From Anaerolineales bacterium (GTDB lineage: Bacteria > Chloroflexota > Anaerolineae > Anaerolineales > Villigracilaceae), in contig JAQTWR010000057.1 in NCBI GenBank assembly GCA_028689195.1, positions 1 to 11,460 of the forward strand: DNA of 11,460 nucleotides, written 5' to 3'. This document shows positions 6,493 to 11,460 of this stretch, piece after piece; position 1 is the stretch's first letter, and every line of letters begins with the position of its first letter. The notes beneath the pieces are model-generated. The model was given only the letters and a program-made list of their open reading frames with translations. It was not told where the DNA came from and did no database searches. The position numbers and the translations under genes are program-made.

Positions 6493-6825
6493 TTACAAGA
6501 GGTTTTCGAGTTTTGGAATTAAAGGCGGCAAGTCGTTTTGAATGGTATCCCAAAGCATTTTTGCGTCAATCGAAAAATACACATGCACAACACGGTTTCG
6601 CATGGCGCGCATGAGACTCCATGGAATATCCAAATTGGCTTCTTCAAATTCTTCGGGAATATGGTTTGCCGACTCGCCAATAATGATGAAATTCATTTCC
6701 ACCGCTCGAATGGTGCGATCATCCCCGCAGAATGTTTCATAATCCATTGTGCGGGTGAATTTTTGAATTTCGGCAATCGCAGAAAGAATATCGCGAATTC
6801 TTTGTTGCAACTCTCTAGTTGACAC
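6493..6825 (-). CDS. hepT: HepT-like HEPN-domain toxin (DUF86)
   Basis: 110 residues with a GTG start; a GGGGGA lies about eight bases upstream inside the preceding gene. All-alpha HEPN fold of the DUF86 type. The RX4HXY active-site motif is intact: R76-N-R-V-V-H81-V-Y83, in the context SLMRAMRNRVVHVYFSID. Proteins of this family are ribonuclease-type toxins silenced by a partner MNT protein that adds AMP to the motif tyrosine, here Y83. GESANHIPEEF (50-60) is also characteristic of the family. It overlaps the upstream mntA by 11 bases, so translation is probably coupled. The operon is bracketed by a 23-bp direct repeat. Catalytic residues are present, so the toxin appears functional. Confidence 0.92.
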   Translation of the reverse strand: MSTRELQQRIRDILSAIAEIQKFTRTMDYETFCGDDRTIRAVEMNFIIIGESANHIPEEFEEANLDIPWSLMRAMRNRVVHVYFSIDAKMLWDTIQNDLPPLIPKLENLL

Positions 6826-7108
6826 GGATCAATTCCCCCATGACGCGCTCGCGGATGTTTGGCTTTAGACTTTCGGGCGTTCCAAGATCAACGGGGCAGC
6901 CAAGTAATTTTTCAAGATAATCTTGCAAGGCGAATAAGCCAAAATACCCAACGGGACGATTGAACTCGACGAGTAAATCTACGTCGCTTTTTGGCGTCGC
7001 TTCATCTCTCGCGACAGAACCAAATAACAACAAAGTTTTTACGCCGAATCGATCCGTCAACTCAGCGTTTTTTTGCTTCAAGCGTTGAAGTACCTCGGTT
7101 TGTTTCAT
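6815..7108 (-). CDS. mntA: MntA-like minimal nucleotidyltransferase antitoxin
   Basis: 97 residues, ATG start. It carries the GSX10DXD signature of minimal nucleotidyltransferases: G30-S31 followed by ten residues and D42-V-D44, in LLLFGSVARDEATPKSDVDL. A third acidic position may be supplied by the CPVDLGTPE segment. In characterised MntA-HepT (type VII) pairs this enzyme transfers AMP from ATP to the tyrosine of the HEPN toxin and so neutralises it. It is the first gene of the two-gene operon and overlaps hepT by 11 bases. No Shine-Dalgarno is visible before its ATG; a -10 box ends seven bases upstream, so the mRNA may be leaderless. Confidence 0.92.
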   Translation of the reverse strand: MKQTEVLQRLKQKNAELTDRFGVKTLLLFGSVARDEATPKSDVDLLVEFNRPVGYFGLFALQDYLEKLLGCPVDLGTPESLKPNIRERVMGELIRVN

Positions 7109-7115
7109 GTTGAAT

Positions 7116-7137
7116 ATTATACGTCAATCCCGCGGGA
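7116..7137 (-). promoter_or_regulatory. mntA promoter with overlapping palindromic operator candidate
   Basis: On the minus strand TATAAT (7121-7116) ends seven bases before the mntA ATG, which predicts a leaderless transcript. Just upstream is a perfect 10-bp palindrome TCCCGCGGGA (7128-7137) lying in the -10/-35 spacer, where an autorepressing MntA or MntA-HepT complex could bind. No convincing -35 box was found. Confidence 0.45.
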
Positions 7138-7159
7138 GATTCTCTCTGCAAGTCAGGCG
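7137..7159. repeat. 23-bp direct repeat, right copy, flanking the MntA-HepT module
   Basis: Matches 6424-6446 at 22 of 23 positions, same orientation. It begins at the edge of the mntA operator palindrome and ends eight bases from the TIR-FGE stop codon. The enclosed segment is about 690 bp and contains only the TA operon. Confidence 0.7.
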
Positions 7160-7167
7160 GCAGGACG

Positions 7168-8463
7168 TTATTGGGCGAGCAAGGGCGCAATCACCACGCG
7201 GAATCCGCGATTGTGAATCAGGCTGAGGAAAATATGATCGCCGCGGCAAGCGCTGCGCTGGTCGCGCACATAGTCAATAAAAGAGCCGCCGCGCAGCGCC
7301 CGCGCGCCCGCGGTCTTTTCGTTTTCCCTGCCGTCGTCGGCGCGGTACGGATAGTTCTTCTTCAAACTGTGCGTCCACTCCCAAAGATTCCCCGCCATAT
7401 CCGCGCAGCCGTAGGGAGAATCTCCGCGCGGAGAATACGCGCCGACGGGGGTCGTATCGCCATATTCGCTTTCGCTCGAATTGCATTTATTCTTATCGAA
7501 TTGATTTCCCCAGGGATATTCGTACCCCGTAACGCCGCGCGCGGCTTTTTCCCATTCGGCTTCGGTGGGCAAACGCAAAACCAGACCCGCGGGCAACTCG
7601 GCTTTGAACGCGCCATTCAACCATTCGCAGTACGCCATCGCGTCGTTCCACGAAACATAACGAACGGGATGATTCTTCTTATTTTGCCAATCGCTTATGG
7701 GATGTTCCCCTCCAACGGCTTCGACGTAAAAATGATATTGCTCGTTCGTCACGAGAAAACGCGCCGTCCAATAATCATAGGGAATATCCACCGTATGCTG
7801 CGGCATTTCGTCGCGGTAGGCAAGTTTGTTGTCTTCCTTATTTCCCATCAAAAATTTTCCCGCAGGCACGCGCAGAAAATCCATGCCATTGGAAAGGGTC
7901 TGCGTAGCGGGAATCGAAACGGGCTGACGCGGTTCGGAAAAAACAAACTGCGCGGACTTTAACGCTTCGCGCGCCGTATTTTCTCGAACCGCCTTCGGCG
8001 CGGAAGAATCGGTCTCGTCGAGATTCGCCGCGTCTGCGAATCTCCTCAAACTGACCAGCAGTCTTTCAAACGCGCGCTCGCGCTGTCCCTCGAAATAATC
8101 CGCGTACTGCCAACGCGATAAACGCTTGGGGATTTCGCACTCTTCCAAGCGGATGGGAATGACGAACAAAGCGCCTTCGGGTTTGTAATCGGCATAATCC
8201 AGCGCAATGCGAATTTCGCGTTGGACGTATCCGGGGGCAAAGCCGTCTTTCGTGACCGAGTTTCCAGAAAGGCAAACGAAGATAATATCGGCGGCTTCTA
8301 CGGCTTTTTCGATTTCCAAATTCCAATCCTGCCCGGGATACAATTCTTCTTCGTCCAGCCAGGGGTCAATCCACATTTCGGCGCGCAAACTTTGATACAA
8401 CTCGCGCACGGCGGGCTTATCGTTTGAAGAGTGACAGATGAAAACGCGAAGGGGTCGGGGCAT
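7168..8463 (-). CDS. TIR domain fused to FGE-sulfatase/C-type-lectin-fold domain, candidate hypervariable defence protein
   Basis: 431 residues from the ATG at 8463 (MPRPLRVFICHSS), with GGAG nine bases upstream. The frame stays open further upstream, but only through a dispersed repeat. Residues 5-145 are a TIR domain: RVFICHSSNDK, then WLDEEELYPGQDW, AADIIFVCLSGNS and YVQREI with E83 as the likely NADase glutamate. A Ser/Ala-rich linker (146-190) leads to an FGE-sulfatase (SUMF1) domain at 191-426: MDFLRVPAGKFLMGN, VSWNDAMAYCEWLNG, LRLPTEAEWEKAARG, GNLWEWT and LRGGSF. The paired active-site cysteines of true formylglycine-generating enzymes are missing after RGGSF, so a ligand-binding rather than oxidase role is likely. 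Residues 388-424 match the layout of diversity-generating-retroelement variable regions. Inferred role: a sensor (FGE end) that triggers NAD depletion (TIR end). Confidence 0.9.
   Translation of the reverse strand: MPRPLRVFICHSSNDKPAVRELYQSLRAEMWIDPWLDEEELYPGQDWNLEIEKAVEAADIIFVCLSGNSVTKDGFAPGYVQREIRIALDYADYKPEGALFVIPIRLEECEIPKRLSRWQYADYFEGQRERAFERLLVSLRRFADAANLDETDSSAPKAVRENTAREALKSAQFVFSEPRQPVSIPATQTLSNGMDFLRVPAGKFLMGNKEDNKLAYRDEMPQHTVDIPYDYWTARFLVTNEQYHFYVEAVGGEHPISDWQNKKNHPVRYVSWNDAMAYCEWLNGAFKAELPAGLVLRLPTEAEWEKAARGVTGYEYPWGNQFDKNKCNSSESEYGDTTPVGAYSPRGDSPYGCADMAGNLWEWTHSLKKNYPYRADDGRENEKTAGARALRGGSFIDYVRDQRSACRGDHIFLSLIHNRGFRVVIAPLLAQ
7192..7302 (-). other. Candidate variable region (VR) of a diversity-generating retroelement target
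   Basis: This segment encodes residues 388-424, from RALRGGSF to NRGFRVV, seven codons before the stop. Its length and anchor residues fit FGE-type DGR variable regions, where a template repeat supplies runs of AAC/AAT codons. At the positions where such templates have Asn, the codons here are ATT, GAC, TAT, GAC, TGC, GGC, GAT, CAT, ATT, CTC, AGC, ATT, CAC and AAT. All end in C or T, as adenine-directed mutagenesis of AAY codons would leave them, and several place Ile, Leu or Phe where ordinary FGE proteins have polar residues. No template repeat or reverse transcriptase is in the window. Confidence 0.5.
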
Positions 8464-8481
8464 AGGAATAAACTCCGACGA

Positions 8482-8487
8482 ATTATA
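8482..8487 (-). promoter_or_regulatory. Candidate -10 box of the TIR-FGE gene
   Basis: TATAAT on the minus strand lies 18 bases before the ATG at 8463, with GGAG between them, a normal promoter/leader arrangement. No clear -35 hexamer is visible. The 119-bp repeat lies about 40 bases further upstream. Confidence 0.45.
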
Positions 8488-8527
8488 ACTGTGAAAAAGC
8501 GGATTCGAGGACGCGCGGACGCGCAAG

Positions 8528-8646
8528 GAGTGTCTAAAAGGATGGGCTTTCTTTAACGCGAAGGCGCAAAGACGCCAAGCCTCAAAGGTTTCTTTGCGTC
8601 TTCGAGTCTTCGTGACTTTGTGTTTAGCCCACAAAGTTAGACACTC
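8528..8646. repeat. 119-bp dispersed repeat, copy B (inverted relative to copy A)
   Basis: Bounded by GAGTGTCTAA (8528-8537) and TTAGACACTC (8637-8646), perfect 10-bp inverted ends. It differs from the reverse complement of 1314-1432 at two positions. It lies between the divergent TIR-FGE and reductase genes. No target duplication is evident at its flanks. The open frame through it falsely extends the TIR-FGE protein by about 57 residues (start near 8634). Confidence 0.9.
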
Positions 8647-8814
8647 TCGACGCGCCTGAATTTCTCACGCGAGTTTAATGCGCGCGCCGTAACTTATCCG
8701 CGCCGGTTCCGACTTGTAAATTAATCGCAAAAGAAATTCCATTTTCGCAGCGTCTATCTTAACAGGGCGCTAAAACCCGAGTATCAGAACAAGTTTTATT
8801 TCTAAAGAGGCGAC

Positions 8815-10128
8815 ATGAATCAAAAATCTCATCACATAGCGGTCATTGGCGCGGGTCCCGCGGGACTCTTTGGCGCGCGCGAATTAGCAAATCAAGGCGT
8901 AAAAGTAACGCTCTTCAATCGCGACATCAAACCCGGCGGACTAGCCGAATACGGCATCTATCCCGAAAAGCACGCAATGAAAGAAGGCTTGCGAAAACAA
9001 TTTCGCGGCGCGCTCGAAAACCCCAACCTTGAATATTACGGCAACATCGTCATCGGCGACAACGGCGACATCACGCTCGAAGAACTGCGCGGCATGGGCT
9101 TCAGCGCAATCCTCGTCAGCGCGGGCGCGCAAGGCAAAAAATGGCTCGGCTTGCCCGGCGAAGACCTCGAAGGCGCGCATCACGACAAAGAAGTCGTGTA
9201 CGCTTACAACAAACTTCCGCCCTTCAGTCAGAAAAATTTTCGCTTTGGAAAACGCTGCGCGGTCATCGGCGCGGGCAACGTCATGGTAGACGTTGCGCGT
9301 CATCTCATCAACGTTCAAAAAGCGGATGAAGTCATCGCGGTCGTGCGGCGCGGTCCAGGCGAAGTCAACTTCACGAAAGAAGAAATGAAGCATCTCATCG
9401 GATATTTGGATATGCGCGAATTTGACTCTGAATTGGAGCGGGTTCTGCCCGCGCTTAACGCGATTGGACAAGACCCCGAAATGGGTCGCCAGAAAATAAT
9501 GGAATCTATGTCCAAAGCGGATCCGAAAACATCCGACGCGAAATTCCGCTTTGAGTTTCTCAGCTCGCCCGCCGGAATGATCGGCGAGAACGGCGTACTG
9601 ACCCAATTGGAATTGGAAGACAATATCCTCGTCGAAAAAGACGGCGCGATCAAGGCAAAAGGCACGGGCGCAAAACGCAGGATTGACGTAGACTCGGTCA
9701 TCTTTGCCATTGGCGATAAAGTGGATGAATCTTTCGGCTTGCCGACGGATGGAAACGAATTTATCAAAAACAAAGAGCCGCGCTTTCCTGTGGACGGCGT
9801 CTCGTATGAATCAATGGTCGAAGGCGTGTTCGTCGGCGGCTGGTCGCGCAAAGCCAGCGAGGGCTTGGTCGGTTACGCGCGCAAAGACGGGACAAACGCC
9901 TCCAAAGCGTTATGGGAATATTTGCAAACCAAGCAGCCCGCGTCGGTAAATCTCGACAATCTCGCCGCAAAGATGAACGGTTTGAATAAACCTATCGTCA
10001 CCAAAGAAGACGTGAAACGGCTTGAAGCGATTGAAGCCGAAGAAGCCCAAAAACGCGGTCTTGAAGAATTCAAATTTGCGAGCAATGAAGAAATGCTGCA
10101 GGTCATCGGATTGATCGAGACGGCGTAA
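8815..10128 (+). CDS. FAD-dependent ferredoxin-NADP reductase-like / glutamate synthase small subunit-like oxidoreductase
   Basis: 437 residues, ATG start with AAAGAGG at 8804-8810. Two dinucleotide-binding folds are visible: FAD site IAVIGAGPAGLFGARELA (G12, G14, G17) and NAD(P) site CAVIGAGNVMVDVARHL (G152, G154). FNRDIKPGGLAEYGIYPEKHAMK (34-56) is the strand-loop seen in adrenodoxin reductase/FprA and GltD-type enzymes. A third conserved block (VDSVIFAIGD then VFVGGWSRKASEGLVGYARKDG) closes the FAD domain. There is no N-terminal Fe-S cysteine cluster as in GltD, so it is closer to FprA-type ferredoxin or flavodoxin reductases. The C-terminal 60 residues are helical and charged. It is monocistronic: no partner gene precedes it and a strong terminator follows. 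The exact electron partner cannot be stated. Confidence 0.88.
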   Translation: MNQKSHHIAVIGAGPAGLFGARELANQGVKVTLFNRDIKPGGLAEYGIYPEKHAMKEGLRKQFRGALENPNLEYYGNIVIGDNGDITLEELRGMGFSAILVSAGAQGKKWLGLPGEDLEGAHHDKEVVYAYNKLPPFSQKNFRFGKRCAVIGAGNVMVDVARHLINVQKADEVIAVVRRGPGEVNFTKEEMKHLIGYLDMREFDSELERVLPALNAIGQDPEMGRQKIMESMSKADPKTSDAKFRFEFLSSPAGMIGENGVLTQLELEDNILVEKDGAIKAKGTGAKRRIDVDSVIFAIGDKVDESFGLPTDGNEFIKNKEPRFPVDGVSYESMVEGVFVGGWSRKASEGLVGYARKDGTNASKALWEYLQTKQPASVNLDNLAAKMNGLNKPIVTKEDVKRLEAIEAEEAQKRGLEEFKFASNEEMLQVIGLIETA

Positions 10129-10149
10129 ACTATTTTTCTTTTCCCCATC

Positions 10150-10184
10150 AACAGCCTCGACGCAAATGTCGGGGCTGTTTTTTT
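10150..10184 (+). terminator. Intrinsic terminator of the reductase gene
   Basis: AACAGCCTCGAC (10150-10161), loop GCAAAT, then GTCGGGGCTGTT (10168-10179) make a 12-bp stem with a single G-U pair, running into seven T residues (10178-10184). It begins 21 bases after the stop codon. Confidence 0.92.
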
Positions 10185-10200
10185 GTTATGCTGGCGACGC

Positions 10201-10368
10201 GGGAATTTAGTTTAGGGGCGTAAAATTCAAGTCAGAAGGCATGGGAATTTAGTTTATGGGCATTGAATTCAAATCAGAAGGCATGGGAATTTAGTTCAGG
10301 AGCGTCGAATTCAAGTCAGAAGGCATGGGAATTTAGTTTAGGAGTGTCGAATTCAAGTCAGAAAGCGT
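10201..10368. repeat. Four tandem 42-bp repeats
   Basis: Units at 10201-10242, 10243-10284, 10285-10326 and 10327-10368 are all exactly 42 bases, each starting GGGAATTTAGTT. They differ mainly at unit positions 13-23; the last unit also has changes at its end. There are no spacers, so it is a minisatellite, not CRISPR. On the minus strand units 1-3 each contain ATG CCT TCT GAY TTG AAT ... TAA, an 11-codon frame; unit 4 has ACG in place of ATG. No ribosome site precedes these frames. Confidence 0.9.
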
Positions 10369-10726
10369 GAAATCATATATTCTTCCGCCTTGCGTCTTCT
10401 CCTTTCTGCAAATCGTGGACGTCGCATCTACTTCGATGACCAGTCCACTTTCCCTTTTGAAAGGGCGGGGGATAGGTCGCAACTCGCCTCAGCCTGCAAC
10501 TAGATTCCTCCCCCACCCTATCTTCCATCTGAATTTTGAATATCCTTTTTCTCATTTTTTCTCTTTTCCCCATTCATTTGGATTTACGGAAATTCGCTTA
10601 CCGTCTAACGTAAACTTGTTGTATCATATATCCAGCTTTATAGTTTCCTACTTTAATAGATTACAGTGTAAAATTTGATGAGATAGCGCTTATAAAAGAC
10701 TGAAAAATCATTTCAAGGGAATAAAA
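10369..10726. other. Non-coding stretch with a dispersed palindrome and an AT-rich leader
   Basis: No credible gene is seen. The first half holds a small palindrome, CCCTTTTGAAAGGG at 10452-10465, in a C/G-run context typical of dispersed repeats. From about 10540 the sequence becomes clearly AT-rich up to the next gene, with TATAAA at 10691-10696 as a weak promoter candidate and AAGGGA before the ATG as ribosome site. Confidence 0.5.
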
Positions 10727-11460
10727 ATGGCAGCAACATATAGATTTTCATGGCTTCACTTCACAGATTTACATGTAGGAATGACAGGATCACCATATTT
10801 GTATCCAAATGTTGAAGAGATACTTTTTGATGACCTATCTAAACAGCACAAGAAATCTGGTCCATGGGATGCCATTTTCTTTACTGGGGATTTAGTTCAA
10901 AAGGGATCAGAGGAAGAGTTCAAAGAATTCGATCGCAAGTTAAAACGGCTGTTAGATCATATTAAGAGTCTGGGAAGCGATCCGGTATTTCTCGCTGTGC
11001 CGGGCAACCACGATCTCGTTCGCCCAAACCCAGATGGCGCGCTTGTAACGGCCTTATCCTCTTGGGAAGTCAATCCCAGAATTCGAGACATTTTTTGGGC
11101 AAAGAAAGATTCGGAGTACCGACAAGGCGTAGACTCTGCATTTTCCAATTGGACAAAATGGGCGCAACACGGTATGAGCGACAAACGCATCAAGAATTAT
11201 CAGCAGGGCGCATTGCCGGGCGATTTTTCAGCCACGATCGAAACGAGCGGAATTTCCATAGGCGTTCTCGGCTTGAATACCGCGGCGCTACAACTTGCCG
11301 ATAGCGATTATCGCGGGAAATTGAGTTTGCACCCATCGCAGATAGAGCCCCTATTCCCAAGCACTGGGCTGCCAACTTGGGCAAGGGCGCATCATGCCTG
11401 CTTCCTGCTTACGCATCACCCCGCTGAATGGCTGGATAATGATGGAAAAAATACTCTTCG
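10727..11460 (+). CDS. Calcineurin-like metallophosphoesterase, N-terminal part (runs off the right edge)
   Basis: 244 residues are visible from the ATG at 10727, with AAGGGA about seven bases upstream; the frame is open to the window edge. Metal-binding motifs of the family are in order: LHFTDLHVG (D14, H16), FFTGDLVQKG (G53, D54), VPGNHDLV (N-H-D near residue 94) and LLTHHP near residue 230. This fold hydrolyses phosphoesters using a two-metal centre. The N-terminal layout (WLHFTDLH, a PNVEE segment, GPWDAIFFTGDLV) is the kind I associate with large bacterial proteins that fuse a phosphoesterase to NTPase or effector domains in conflict systems, but the C-terminus is not here. The first 80 codons are AT-richer than the rest of the window, which suggests transfer. 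Confidence 0.85.
   Translation, partial: MAATYRFSWLHFTDLHVGMTGSPYLYPNVEEILFDDLSKQHKKSGPWDAIFFTGDLVQKGSEEEFKEFDRKLKRLLDHIKSLGSDPVFLAVPGNHDLVRPNPDGALVTALSSWEVNPRIRDIFWAKKDSEYRQGVDSAFSNWTKWAQHGMSDKRIKNYQQGALPGDFSATIETSGISIGVLGLNTAALQLADSDYRGKLSLHPSQIEPLFPSTGLPTWARAHHACFLLTHHPAEWLDNDGKNTL

Noticed and set aside
8464..8634. N-terminal extension of the TIR-FGE protein beginning MWAKHKVTK
   Set aside because: Most of the extension is the translation of the 119-bp dispersed repeat, which yields the same peptide at its other copy; the promoter, ribosome site and TIR domain all support the ATG at 8463.
8649..8814. Regulatory site upstream of the reductase gene
   Set aside because: Apart from the AAAGAGG ribosome site I could not find a convincing -35/-10 pair or operator in this stretch.
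8941..9606. Long minus-strand open frame within the reductase gene
   Set aside because: Antisense shadow of a clearly coding gene with intact FAD and NAD(P) motifs on the plus strand.
10201..10368. CRISPR array
   Set aside because: The 42-bp units abut directly with no unique spacers, and no cas genes are present.
10367..10678. 103-codon plus-strand open frame
   Set aside because: Low-complexity, Phe/Ser/Pro-rich product containing the translated dispersed palindrome (SPLSLLKGRG); no ribosome site and no family resemblance.
1..11460. Reverse transcriptase or template repeat to accompany the candidate variable region
   Set aside because: I found no YxDD-type reverse transcriptase and no second copy of the variable region in the window, so a complete retroelement cannot be claimed here.

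Overview
The window looks like chromosome from an uncultured Chloroflexota bacterium of the Anaerolineae type. This is inferred from the gene families, from threonine/proline-rich extracellular tails, from the moderately GC-rich, cgcg-rich coding sequence and from the many short palindromic dispersed repeats. No rRNA, tRNA or CRISPR array was seen.

Layout. 1-1292 (minus): the start of an unrecognised gene that runs off the left edge, preceded by a helix-hairpin-helix / membrane / coiled-coil protein. 1314-1432: a 119-bp dispersed repeat with inverted ends. 1486-4156 (plus): a cysteine desulfurase with a probably leaderless promoter, then a membrane-anchored baseplate-J-like protein. 4156-4441: a roughly 285-bp MITE-like element with 13-bp inverted ends and a 7-bp target duplication, inserted at the stop codon of the baseplate-J-like gene. 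4451-6362 (minus): a DapA-family lyase followed by a proline racemase/4-hydroxyproline epimerase, a plausible hydroxyproline-catabolism pair; the epimerase carries an in-frame dispersed repeat. 6493-7108 (minus): a MntA-HepT (nucleotidyltransferase-HEPN) toxin-antitoxin pair bracketed by a near-identical 23-bp direct repeat. 7168-8463 (minus): a TIR domain fused to an FGE-sulfatase/C-type-lectin-fold domain whose C-terminus looks like the variable region of a diversity-generating retroelement target. 8528-8646: the second, inverted copy of the 119-bp repeat. 8815-10128 (plus): a ferredoxin-NADP reductase-like flavoprotein with a strong terminator. 10201-10368: four exact-length 42-bp tandem repeats. 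10727-end (plus): the start of a calcineurin-like metallophosphoesterase in an AT-richer context.

How it fits together. Housekeeping genes (desulfurase, reductase) and a small catabolic pair are interleaved with an accessory block (MntA-HepT, TIR-FGE, possibly the metallophosphoesterase) that has the look of a defence or conflict region. Repeats sit at nearly every junction: the TA pair is bracketed by direct repeats, the TIR-FGE gene lies next to one 119-bp element, and the block from 1.4 to 8.5 kb is enclosed by the inverted 119-bp pair. The most interesting lead is the TIR-FGE protein with a retroelement-type hypervariable C-terminus; no reverse transcriptase or template repeat was found in this window.
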